Positions 1 through 12,000 of a DNA stretch of 22,305 bases are shown piece by piece; positions within the stretch are counted from its first letter, which is position 1, and every line of letters begins with the position of its first letter. The DNA lies in contig CAZKEF010000068.1 of assembly GCA_964551735.1 (NCBI GenBank), positions 1-22,305 of the forward strand, in the 5' to 3' direction. This DNA is from DAOUAT01 sp964551735. GTDB lineage: Bacteria > Chloroflexota > Anaerolineae > CG2-30-64-16. The notes under the pieces are model-generated. The model saw only the letters and a list, made by a program, of their open reading frames with translations. It searched no databases and had not been told where the DNA came from. Both the position numbers and the translations under genes were made by a program.

Positions 1-3000
1 CGGCGATCGCGAAACTTTCCGTCACCACGAAGCTGGTAACGATGGGCGAAGCGCAGCCGCCCACCGGCGCCGGCGCGGATGGGACATGCTCGTGCACCAG
101 CGCCTGCTGACCGGCTGCCTGCGCTGCCGCCAGATCGGCCGGCCGGCAGCGTTCACCGTTGGTGCAGGCCATGACCCCGCCGATGCCGCCGTCATCGACG
201 GCGTTGTCGGCGATCGCGCCAACCACCAGCACGCTGCCGCCCCGCACCACGCCCTCCGGCGCCACCTGTGAGGCCGCGTAGTCGATGGTCAGCGTGGGCG
301 GCTGGGAATCCACACGGAACGGCAGCCAACCGTTCCAGGCGCCTGCTTGGGCGTACGCATCGCTGGCGTGCATCTTGAGTTGGTAAACGTCACCGTGGTT
401 CGCCGAGAGATCCCAGCCGCACGACCAGACACCGTTTGCAGGCGTGCTATCCGGGCAGTCGAGGGCCGAGATGGACCCGCCCGGTGCTTGCACGTCGAAA
501 AGGATGTCCGGCACGCCGGCCGGGTCATAGGCGTAGCCGCGCAGGGTGTTTGTGCCGGCCCGCAGCAGGAAGCGGGGCTCATTGATACCGAAGAAGAGCG
601 GTGCGCTGCGATCGACCGGCTGGTGCGCCCACAGCCAGTCAGCAGGCTGACCGGACGAAGGATGTGCGCTGTCGTAGACGCGCACCGCCAGAGCCAGCCA
701 CGGCTCGCCGGACAGGGCCAGGTCGACCGTACCGTGCAGCACGGCCGAGACCTGCTCCCCCGGTCCCACGTCGCCCAGGCTGATGGTCTGCTCCTGGCCA
801 CCGTCCAGCCGCAGGGCGTAGAGCGCCTCCACAGACGCACTCACGCCGCGGGCTGTACCGTCACCGCCGTTCCGATAGGTCAGGGTGTAAGTGACCGGCG
901 AGCCACCACCCACCTGCGGTTGTGCGCCCGTCAACTCAGTCAAGTGCGAACTCACATCCGGGGGCGGGCTGCCGAGCAGCAGGTCACGCAGCCAGAAGAG
1001 GTTATCGTTGAGCAAGCTGAAGGCGGTGCCGGCCGGCTGGCTGACCAGGGTGACCTCGGGCGCCGCCGCGACGAATGCGGCGCCGGCGCCGTTCGAGCCG
1101 TTGGGGCAGACCCCCGGCCCCAAGGCCGGCCACTGGAACACATGATCCAGTGTCAGGGTCCGCCCAGCATAGGCAGCGTCGGTCAGGGCTTGGGCGCTGT
1201 TGACGCCATTGCTGGCGGGCAGGATTGCCCAGGCGCGCAGCGCGCCTTCCTCGCTGGCGAGGGCCACCAGCTTCAAGGGACTGCCGCTGCCGTCCCCGGA
1301 GATGCCCAGCAGGTTGAAGGGCAGGTAGAGATCGGTCTGGCTGCGGCTGGTGACGGCCGTGCCTGAGCCTGTCCAGGTCTGGAAGTAGCGACCGTCCAGG
1401 GCGGCCGCCCAGTCCCACCGGCTGCCGTTCCAGGCCAACACCACAGCATCTTCGGCAGCACGCACCCAGACCAGGGTGTCGGCCGCCATCTCAGAGGGCA
1501 GTGTAATGACCGTCTGATCCTGGACCAGCCCATCGTCCGTCGCGACCAGGTACGGGTTGTAGGCATCGCTCGCCCCGCCTGGCTGCGTGTCGAGATAGAT
1601 GAAGAGATCGCCATCGGTCTGCCAGCTCGCGCCCGTCCAGGCCAGGCGCAACGCCTCGGCGTTCCAGGTGGCGTACAGCCGCTGCTCGTCGCGAGCGGGC
1701 GTGACCTCGGCTGCCCGGCGGTCAACACCAAGCAACGTGCAGCCCGAGCTCATCCAGGCCACTGGCATGACGGTACGCTCTGCGCCGCCGCGATCGGGCA
1801 GCACGCAGTAGTCGGGGGTGACTTCACTGTCCACATAAACCGGCCCATAAGTACGCCAACTCTGATTGCCGAGCGTGTCCTGCATCCCCAATTGGACCAT
1901 AACTCGCTGGCCCTCACCGGAAGTGAAGGAGGCGGTCAACGGGCCGGCCGGTGGCACTGCAAGGGTTTCGCTGGTCAGTGTTGACGTTGCCTGGGCCGTC
2001 CAGCGCACGGAGTAGGGCAGCAGACCGCTGCCGTCCCCGGCCGCGGTCCATGTGAGCTCGAGGCTGGCGCCGGCTTCCGTCACAATGTCGCCCGGCATCA
2101 CCGGCGCGCCGTCTGCCGTCAGGCTGAGGTCCGCGCCGCTGGGCGGCGCCAGATCGACCGTCACCGCCGCCGTGGTCTGGGTGGTGCGGCCGGCCAGATC
2201 GGTGACACGGGCGATGACGTTGAAGTTGCCGCCATCCGGCAGTGGTGAGCCTACGCTCCAGGGCGCGCGCCACACCAGCGGGCCGCTTTCGCCGGGCTCA
2301 CGGGCTTTCAGGAGGGCAGGCAGCCAGTCCCCGTCGGCTGCGCGCCATTCCACCGCGGCCACGCCACCGGTGTCGGTCACGAACCCGGTCACGTCGATGC
2401 GATTGACCGGGTAAAGCGCGGTCGAGGTGATGACCAGCGAGGAGATGGACACCTGTGGCACATCCGAGTCAACGGTCACCGTGTACAGCGCGCTGGCCCA
2501 GCCGGTCCCGTGGTCCTCTGCGACGGCCTGCAGGATGTGCTGGCCGTTGCGGGTCGGGGTCCAGGGAGCCGTCCAGGTGCTATCAGCCACCGTGCCGCCG
2601 GACGGCCACTCCTGGATCAGGATCGGCTCGCCGTCCACGCTCACCCGCAGCGCTTTGAGTGTAGAGCCCATGGCCACGGCCTGCCCGCTGACCTCGATTG
2701 GCGCCTGCGAGTCGAGCACGAGCGGCAGCCCGGAGATGGTCACGTAGACGGGGTCGTCCGCGTCCACCGTCTCCAGCATGCGGCGCAGCGTGAAGCCGTA
2801 TATCGCGTCGCTCGGAGTGCTCTCCACGGTGGCAGTGCTGCCTTCAGTCGCCGCGCTGTCTTTCGTGGCGGCGCTTTCTTCGGCCGTTGCCTTAACCGGC
2901 GCCTTGGCCGGGTCCACCGGCACGCTCGCCAGGCGGGCGGCCGCCTCCGAAACGACGAAGCCGCCGGCAGCCTGGTCGATCTCGCGGTCGTCCGCCCCCG

Positions 3001-6000
3001 CCCCTGCGACCCCGGCGGTCTCGCTCACCACGAGCGTGCCTGCTTCCGCGCCCGCGACCGCGGCGGTGGTGCAGTTGCCGGCCGCGTCACAGGCCTGCGA
3101 GCTCGGCGAGACGGTCAGCGGATTGATGATGCGCAGCCCCTGATCGTTGTCGGCTACATAGACAAAGCCCTGGCTGATCTCGGCCGCGAGGGCCGTGCCG
3201 GGGGTGTCGGACAGTGCCGCGAACTGCGGCTGGGCCGGGATGGCGAGGTCAACCACCATCACGCCGGTCGAGCCGTCCGCCACATAGGCCAGGCTGCCGG
3301 ACAGCGTCACGCTGCGGCCCTCGCCCGGTGTGTCATATTGCGCCACAACCTGCGGGCTGGCCGGCGTGGTGACGTCTAGGATCGTGAGGCCGGCCGCGCC
3401 ATCGGCCACAGCCGCGTAGATCTGGCCGGTCGCGGGTGACCAGACCGCCACGTCATAGGCCACGCCCGGCGTGTCGTAGATGGCGACCGACACCGGGTCG
3501 GCCGGATTCGCCAGGTTGATGACGATCAGGCCGCCGGTTGTGTCGGCAACGTAGGCATAGTCGCCGTAGGCCGCCACCCCGGCCGCGGAGCCCGGCGTAT
3601 CGAGGGTGCCGGCATGCAGCGGGACCGCAGGGTCGTTGACGTTCACCACGTGGATTCCGGCCGCGCCCGCCGCGACCAGCGCATAGCGGTCTGCGCCGAG
3701 GAGGGCCATTGCCAGGCCCTCAGGTTCGCCCGTAAGCGCCAGGAATGCCGCGGCGTGCGGCCGGCTTGGGTCGTCCACATTCATGACGCGCAGGCCGGCC
3801 GTGCCTTCCTGGCCACTCATGGCCAGGAAGGCGTAGTCGTGCGTGGTCTTCGGCGGCACGGGCGTGGGGGACGGCGTTGGGGTGGGGGATGGGAGCGGGC
3901 CAACGACGAAGGCGGCCGGCCCGGCCTGGTTGTTGACCTCATTGCCCTCCGCGAGCGTGCAGGTGTAGTCAACGACCGCCCAGGCGTTGTGCGAGCCTAG
4001 CGGGAAGGCCGAGTATTCAAACACGAAGTCCTGGGTGACCCCAATCGCGAGCGCAGGCACCAGAAGCTCCAACCCCGGCTGCGGGTTGCTGCAGGCGATA
4101 GGCGTGCTGTCGAGGTACAGGCCCAGACGCACCTCGGAGCCTTCCGGCACCGCCGCCGTGCCCGCGTTCTTGACCCGGGCGATAAAGCGCACGGTGTCGA
4201 GTTGGGCCGGGTTGGCGGGGAGCACGGTCAGGCTGATGACCTGCAGATCGGGCAGGGACGGGCTGCCGGCCGTGATCTGAACAGGGCCGTAGCGGTTGTT
4301 GGTCTCCACTGTCTCGGCGACGACGCACGTGTGATCCGCCAGGAAGTAAACCTGGTGGACGCCGCCGGATGCAAACCCATCGGGGTCATGGATCACTACA
4401 GAGGCGGTGGCCCCGGCTGCGATGGCCGGCAGCGCGGCCAGGCGGTCCGGCGCAACGTTGCAGCCGACCGGCGATCGGTCTACGTACAGACCGACGCTAG
4501 CCGCCGGGTTGTTGAGCGCCGTACTGCCGCCGTTCCTGATCTGCAGCGTGTAGGTGACGGGCTGGCCGGCCAGCGGCTGGACCGGCGTGTAGCTCACACC
4601 GGTGATGCTCAGGTCCGGCATGGGCGGCGCTGCGACGCTCAGCGCCAAGGGTCCGAAGCTGTTGTTGTCCTCCCGGTACTCAGCCACCCCACACTGGTCG
4701 TCGGCCAGCGCGTAAACCTGGTACTGCCCGGCGGCCGCGAAGCTCACGTTGGTGACCGAGATGGTTTGGGCGGCGCCGATTGCCAGCGATGGCACGCTTG
4801 TGTAGCCGAGCGCCGGGCTGAAGCAGTTCTGTGGCGCGGCGCCGGAGTAGATGCCCAGCATGAACGCCGTCGAGGCCGCGAAGCCGGCGTTGCGCACCGT
4901 GGCCGTGAAGGTGATCGGCTGCCCGACGACCGGCGCGGCCGGCAGGGCGGTCAGGCTGGTCACCACCAGGTCGGGTACCATGGGCGGATCAACCGCCAGC
5001 GATACGGGGCTCGACAGGTTGTTCAGCTCGTTGCTCTCGGTGATCCTGCACGGGCTATCCGCGTAGGCGCGGATGTCATGCGCCCCGGGTGCGTTGAAGG
5101 CACGCGTCAACACCACATCCGCCGTCTCGCCGGCGGCCAGGGCTGGGATGGCCGCGGTCTGGTCGGCCGATGGCGTCAGCGGGCAACTGGCCGGCGTGCG
5201 ATCAAGGTACAGGCCGAGGGTGGCGGCGCCGCTGGCGACCGCGCCCCGGTTTTTGACCGTGGCAGTGATCGTCACCGTTTCGTTGGTGACCGCGGTGGCA
5301 GGCGAAACGGTCAGGCCGGTCACAACCAGGTCAATGCCGCTAGGCGGCCCCACCGTGAAGGTGAGTGCACTCCAGTTGAGGGCGTTGTTGTCTTCGTTGC
5401 TCTCGACCTGAATACAGCCGGTGTCGGCGAAGCCGGACACGTGGACGACACCCTCTAGCGTGAAGGACGTGTTCGCGGTGAATGAATAGCTGGCGCCCTG
5501 GGCCAGCGGCGGGATCCCGCCAACCAGGTCGCCGACGCTGCCGGCTTGGGGTGGGCAGCCCGGCGGGACTCGGTTGAAGTACAGGCCGGCCGACGTGGTC
5601 AAGGCGGCGTCCGCGTTGCCCACGTTGCGCACGGTGGCCAGGAATTCAACGGGCTGGTTCACCATCGGTGACGACGGGTTCAGCGCGATGCTCTCGAAGA
5701 TCAAGTCCGCGCGTGGCGGCGGCCCGACCGTGAACGCCACCGGCCCATAGTGGTTGTTGGTCTCGTTGCTCTCTGCGATGATGCAGAGGTAGTCCGGCTC
5801 GAAGTTGACGAAGTGGGCGCCTTCGGTGAAGAAGGCGGCGAGGCTCAGGGTCGTGCTTGCCCCGGAAGCCAGCGGCGGCAGGTGGTACACCCGGTCGCCG
5901 ACGCCGCAAACCGGCGCGTCCCGGTCCAGGTACATGCCCGACCAGGTCCATGAACTGCTCCCGCTGCCCTGGTTTCGCACGACGACGTTGAAGGTGGTCT

Positions 6001-9000
6001 GCTGGCCGGCCAGCGGTGATGGCGGGTCAATGGTGACGCTTTCCACGATCAGGTCAGGGAGGCGCGCACTCTGCACCGTGAAAACCAGCGGCCCGTTGAT
6101 GTTGTTCGCTTCGTTGCTCTCGGCGGACCGGCAGCCGTAGTCCGCCATGGCGTAAGCCCAACTGTCCCCTGCAACAGCGAACAGGTGCGTGACCGAGAAA
6201 GCGGCGCTGGCGCCCGGCGCCAGCGGCGGGATATAGAACCCCTGGTCGCCGATGTCGGCCGTATCATAGGGGCAACCGCTGGGCGTGCGGCCGTAGTAAA
6301 AGCCGCCCCAGGTCCAGCCCGAGTCGGCCGTGCCCTGGTTGCGCACTGTTGCCCTGACGACGGCATACTCGCCGGCGTATGGCGAAGGCGGCTCGATCTC
6401 GAAGCTTTCCACGACGAGGTCCGGCAGGAGCGGTGGGTGAACCGTCAGCTCATACAGCAACTCGTTGTTGGTTTCATCTGGTTCCAGGACGCTGCAACGA
6501 TAGTCGGCCTTGACGCTCACGAAGTGTGACCCCTCCGAGTCAAAGGCCGTGGTCAGGTTGACCGTCACGGCTGCGCCTTCGGCCAATGGCTCGATGCGCG
6601 CGCCCACGTCACCGACGTCAATGGTGGGGCATGCGGCCGGCACCCGGTCCCGGTACAGGTCGATGGAGACATTGGGGCTGGAGGATAGGCCCACGTTGCG
6701 GACGGTGACGGCGAAGTTCGTCGACTGGCCCTGGGCAGGCCCGCCGGCCGGCGACATGGCGATGTTCTCGACGACCAGGTCGGGCCACAGCCCCGGCAAG
6801 AGGTCGAGCGTCACCGAACGCTGGTTGTCGGCCTCGTCGCTCTCCGCGATCTCGCAGGGCCAGTCGGCAAAGGCGTGGACCGTGTGCACGCCCGCGGTCA
6901 TGAACCGGATGTTGGGCAGCGTCAATGTTGTGCTGGCGCCGGGCTGCAGCACGGGGACATCTGTGACGTTGACCCAGTTCGCAGCGCCGCATGCGGGTAT
7001 GAAATCGGTGTAGATGCCCAGGCTGGCGCCGGGGGACGGCACGGCGCCGGTGTTGCTCACGGTGACGGTGGCGGTGATCCACTGGCCGGCGCGCTGGTCA
7101 GCCGCAGGGTCCAGCGTCAGTTCTGTGACGGCCAGGTTGGGCGCCAGGACCTGAAACGTCTGGGTGAATATGTTGTTGGTTTCAACGCTCTCTTCTTCGG
7201 CGCAGCCGAAATCGGTGAAGGCCCAAACGGGATGCGAGCCCGGCTCGGCCAGCCGGATTTGCGGCACCGCGACGTCGGTGGACGCGCCGGCTGCCAGCGG
7301 CCCGACCTGCGCGGTGTTGGCCCAGGTGTCGTCGCCGCAGCCAGATGGCAGGGCATCCGTGTAGACGGCCAGGCCCGTGGTCAGTGAACCGAGGTTGCCC
7401 TGGTTCTTGACCGTGGCAGTGAGGGTGAAGTACTGGCCGGCAACCACCCCCTCTTCACCGGGCATGAGGCCTGTGACGATGAGATCGGGCAGCGCGGGCG
7501 GGCCGACCTCGACATTGATCTGGTACTGGTCGTTGGAGTCGTACGTCTCGCGCACCTCGCAGAGGTAATCGGCGAACGCCCGCACGTCGTGCATGCCGGC
7601 GGTTGTGAAGCCGGTCGTGTTCAGCACCAGGTCCACGCTCTCATCAATGGCCAACACGGGGACGGGTTCGGTGTCCATCCAGTTCATGTCGCCGCAGTCA
7701 ATGGGGGTCGTGGCAGGGTCGCCGTAGAGCGCCAGCGTTGTAGCCGGCATGGCCGCCGTGCCCCGGTTGTGCACGTGCACGGTATAGCTGATCGGCGCGC
7801 GTGCGTGGAGTTCGCCGCTCTGCGGCGTGATGCCCGTCACCTCGAGGTCGGGCAGCCGCGGGGCGCCGGCAGTGAACCAGACCGGGCCGTACGCGTTGTT
7901 GAGCTCGCCCGTGAACGAGGGGTTGTTCTCCGCGACTAGCTCGGTGAAGTCCGCATAGGCGTCGAGCGAGTGGTTGCCTTGCATCGTGACTGCAGCCGCC
8001 GGGATCGTCGCGGTGGTGGATTGACCCGCGGCCAGGCCGGGCAGGATGGCGCCCACGTGCGCGGCAGGGTCGCCGGGGCCAGTCGGCGCGTGGTCGGTGA
8101 AGATCGCGATGTACGAGGCCGCCGCGGGTGCGTCCCCCTGGTTCTGCACGGTGACGGTCACCGAAAACGGCTCTTCTGCGTAAACCGGCGGCGTGAGCAG
8201 CGCCAGGTTCGTCACGACGAGGTCCGGGTGGCGTTCTGCCAGAACGGTAACGTCCAGCTCCAGGTCGTTGTTGAGCTCATCCGACTCGTTTACGGAGCAA
8301 CCGTAGTCCACAAAACCGAAGGCGCGATGCGGTCCGACGATGGCGAAGCCGGCATCGGTCACGGTGTAGGTGAAGCTGGCGTCTATGCCCAGGTACGGAA
8401 CATTGACGCCGCGATCCGGCAGGATGCCGCATCCCGGTATCCGGTCAATGTAGATGCCTGACAAGGTCGGCGGCGAAGCGGCCGCACCGCCATTGTGGAG
8501 GGTCACCGTGTAGGTCACCGGCTCACCTACGTGCGGCTGCACCGGGTCGGCGACGATGCTGTCGAGGATCAGGTCAGGGAGCGCCTGAGCAACGTAGATC
8601 TCGATCGTCGCGTCGTTGTTGTAGTTGTTGCTTTCGGCGAGATCGCACTGGTAGTCCGCGTACGCATAGACCTGGTGATAGCCCAACGTGGCGTACGATC
8701 CCGGTGCATTCATCACCACATCAACTTCCGCGCCCGGAGCCAGCGCCGGCATGGCGTCGCTGTCGACCCACTGGGTGTCATCGCACTCAATGGGTGGATG
8801 GTCGATGAACAGGCCGAGGTAGCCGCCTGCGGTGCTGGCTCCCGCGCCAGCATTGCGCAGGTGCACGGTGTAGGTCACCGCCTGCCCCGGCTGCGGGTTC
8901 AGTGGGTTGGGCGTGATAGTGTCAATCACGAGATCGGGATAGGGCACATGGAATGTCACCGGCCCGGCCGTGTTGTTCGTCTCGTTGGTCTCCGTGACGG

Positions 9001-12000
9001 TATCCAAGTAGTCCGCGTGGGCAGTCACCGAATGGTCGGCATAGTTGGACACGATCAACGTCTTCGTGACGGTCTTCGTGGCGCCCGCAGCGAGGGCGGC
9101 GACATCCACCGGCGGGTACGCGATGCTATCGACGGAGAACTGCACCTTGAAGGCGCCGGCCCCCGCCGTGCCCGTGTTCACCACTTCCGCCGTCATGGTG
9201 AACGGCTGGTTCACCGCAGGCGGCGCTTCGACGGACAGGGAGCTGATCGTCAGGTCGGGCCCGACGACCTCATACGAGGCCGGCCCGCTGATGTTGTTCG
9301 TCTCATCCAACTCGGCGATCTTGCACTCCCAATCCACGTAAGCGCCGATCGTGTGCGTGCCGACCGCCGGCACCGACATGGTCGCTGTCCGCTCCTCCGA
9401 GATGGCCCCGGCCGCCAGTCCAGCGGAGAACCCGAGGACCTGCGTGATCTCGCCGATCAAGCCGCAGCCGCCGGGCGTCGGCATGCGGTCGCGGTAGAGC
9501 GCGACCTCGGGATAGACGCCCGCGGGCACCGCCCCGGTGCCCTGGTTCTTGATGCGGACCTTCACGGTCATCTCGGTGGCAGTAAACACCACCGTGGTGG
9601 GAACGATCACGCTGTAGATCACCAGGTCAGGATATGGGATCGCCGTCGGTGTGGCGGTCACTGTCGGCGTCGGCGTAGCCGTCGGAGTGTGCGTTGCCGT
9701 TGCTGTGGCGGTCGCAGTGGGCGTGTTCGTCGGTGTGTCCGTCGCAGTCGACGTCGGCGTGACGGTGGGCGTTTCGGTCGGCGTCGGGGGGGCCCCGCTG
9801 ACGGTAACATATACCGGGCCAAGATCATTGTTGGTCTCGTCCGATTCAGAGGTCTCGTCTGGCGCGTCCACCCGCGCGTAGAGCTCGTGCTGGCCCGAAA
9901 GCGTCCATCCCGGATGCGTGATGGTGTACGACTCCGAAGCGCCGACTGCCAGCTCGTCGGTGATGTGCTGATTGTTCCAGCAAACGCCCCACCCACTCCA
10001 TGGGCACTCGCCGACGTAGGTGTAGAAGGCCGCCTCCATGCCTCCGGCCGCCACCTCGCCCTGGTTCTTGATCGTCACGTTGATCTCGAACGGCTGGCCG
10101 GGTTCCAGCGCGGTGGGATTCGTGGTGAGGCTGTGTACGATGAGGTCGGGCAACGCTTCGTGGACGGTCACGCCTGGCAGTTCACCGGTGTTGTTCGTGT
10201 CGTCTTCCTCTTCCAGATGGCACCCGGCGTCGGCCAGGGCGTAGATCGAGTAGACACCCGGGTCGACAAAGCCGTCCGTCAGGATGACCACGGCGGCCGA
10301 TGCGTCGGGCGCCAACGGCTCCAGGACGCCTTCCCACTCGGAGGAGTCGCACATCTCCGGGGCATTGCCGAGGAAGACCCCCACGATCGTTTCATTCGAG
10401 TCCGCCTGGCCCTGGTTGCGGACGGTCACCGTGACCGTGACGGGTAGGGTCGTGCCCGGATTCTCCGGCGCCACAGTGATTGCATCCACGACCAGGTCGG
10501 GCAGGCTTTGCGGGCTGACTGCGGCAAAGCGCGCTGCCGGGGTCGGTGTCGTGACGATGACTCCGCCCGAGGCTGGCGTGGTGGCTTGCGCCCGGCTCCC
10601 CGCAGGCACCGGCTGCTGCTGTACTGGCGCTGCCTGCTGCTGCATAGCGCCGCTCAGCGGGTAGTAGTCCAGGGCGATATCGCGCGCGGTGCCGGAAATG
10701 GCAAGGCCGGCGGCCAGGGACGGCTGCCCGGGGTCGCTAATGTCCACGACCTGCAGGCCGGCCGCACCGGCCGCTACGTAGGCGTGCGTGTCGGACACGG
10801 CCACGCTGTGGGCTAGGCCGGCAATGGCCAGGGCCCCCACCTCATTCCGGGTAGCATACACCGACAGGTCGCACTCCGAGCCCATCTCGTACAGCCGGTC
10901 TTCTGCGCCAATTGCCAGGTACCAGGACGAGTCGAAGTAGCGACGGCCTGTGATGACGCCGGCGCCGCAGGGGGACTGGAAGCCGGCCTCGGTGAGGTTG
11001 AAGTCCTGGGCGGCCATGGCGTAGCGGTTGGTCAGGCTGTCAACGGTATCCTGCGTGAGGGACACGCGCGGACCCAGGGTGTCCACGTCGCCCCGCCAGG
11101 CGTCCGGGTTGGCCGGGGAAACATTGCCCTCCTGGTCGCGCGCCCGCAGGTCGAGCCGGTAGTAGCCTTCCAGCCCGTCCGGCGCGGCTGCGCTCCAGGT
11201 CGTCGTCGTGACGCCGGGGCCGGTCTGGGCCGGCACGGCCAGCCCCCAGCCGGCACGAACCAGGTCCTGCACCTCGAGCGCGTTCAGCGCTCGTGCGTAG
11301 ATGCGCACGTCGTCCAGCAGGCCGTTGAAGAAGCTCAGCGAGCTGCCGGCTACGACATCCCATGTGATCGATGCGCTCAGGCCGCCTCCCGTGAAGCTGG
11401 CGCTACCCGGACCGGGCGTGCCGTCCACCGTGGCAGCGCCCATAGAGACCTGGGTCAGGCTGCCGCCGGTCTGCACGTTGTAGAACAACTCCAGCGTGGC
11501 CGAGCCGCACCAGTCGAACGGGCCGTTGATGATCAGCGGGGTGTTGGGCGCGGGCTGGCCTGACCAAACAGTGCGATTATCAAACCGCAGCATGTAGCCC
11601 TGCGGGTTCCATACCAGTGGCAGCAGGGTCAGGCGCTGGATGCGGCCGCAGTTGGCGCCGGCCGCGGCGTCGCGGCCGATATCGAACCGGTACGCAGGCG
11701 CGGGCGTCTTGCCGGAGAGCGCGTCGCTGCTGTAGCGTTCGACCCCATTGACGTAGATGCGATAGGTGGCGCCGTCGAATACCCCCGCGACGTGGTTCCA
11801 GGCGTTCGCGGTCAGCACTGCGCCGGTCGTTGCGCTGACGGCGCTCGCACCGTCGCCAAAGCCGAAGCTCAGGGCGGTCCGGTCAATGACGCTCAGGAAC
11901 GGATAGGCCAGGCTTGCCTGCGCGTAGGCGCCGCCGGCGATGACGGGCAGGACGCCGGTCGCCTGCGGGTAGACCCAGGCCGCCTCGGTGAAGCCTGCGC

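Noticed and set aside
8495..10447. 650-residue open frame on the + strand, and others like it at 347-1366, 2510-3379, 4202-5458, 14075-15130, 15308-16513, 17333-17977, 18257-18871 and 20222-20851
   Set aside because: All lie in exact antisense register to the real gene. Antisense stops would need sense codons TTA, CTA or TCA, which this GC-rich gene almost never uses, so the complement stays open. The predicted proteins are rich in R, G, H and V with no domain pattern.
4202..10447. Regular repeat of about 360 bases, considered as a CRISPR or satellite-type DNA repeat
   Set aside because: The unit is far too long for CRISPR, DNA identity between units is low, and the period is explained by one CARDB domain per unit with conserved protein motifs.
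11335..11680. Possible frameshift in LamG 6, because the normal spacing to the last strand is lost
   Set aside because: The frame stays open and the final FFNGLLDDVRIYARAL strand is intact in the same frame. The extra sequence reads as ordered beta-strand protein, so it is an insertion and not a frameshift.
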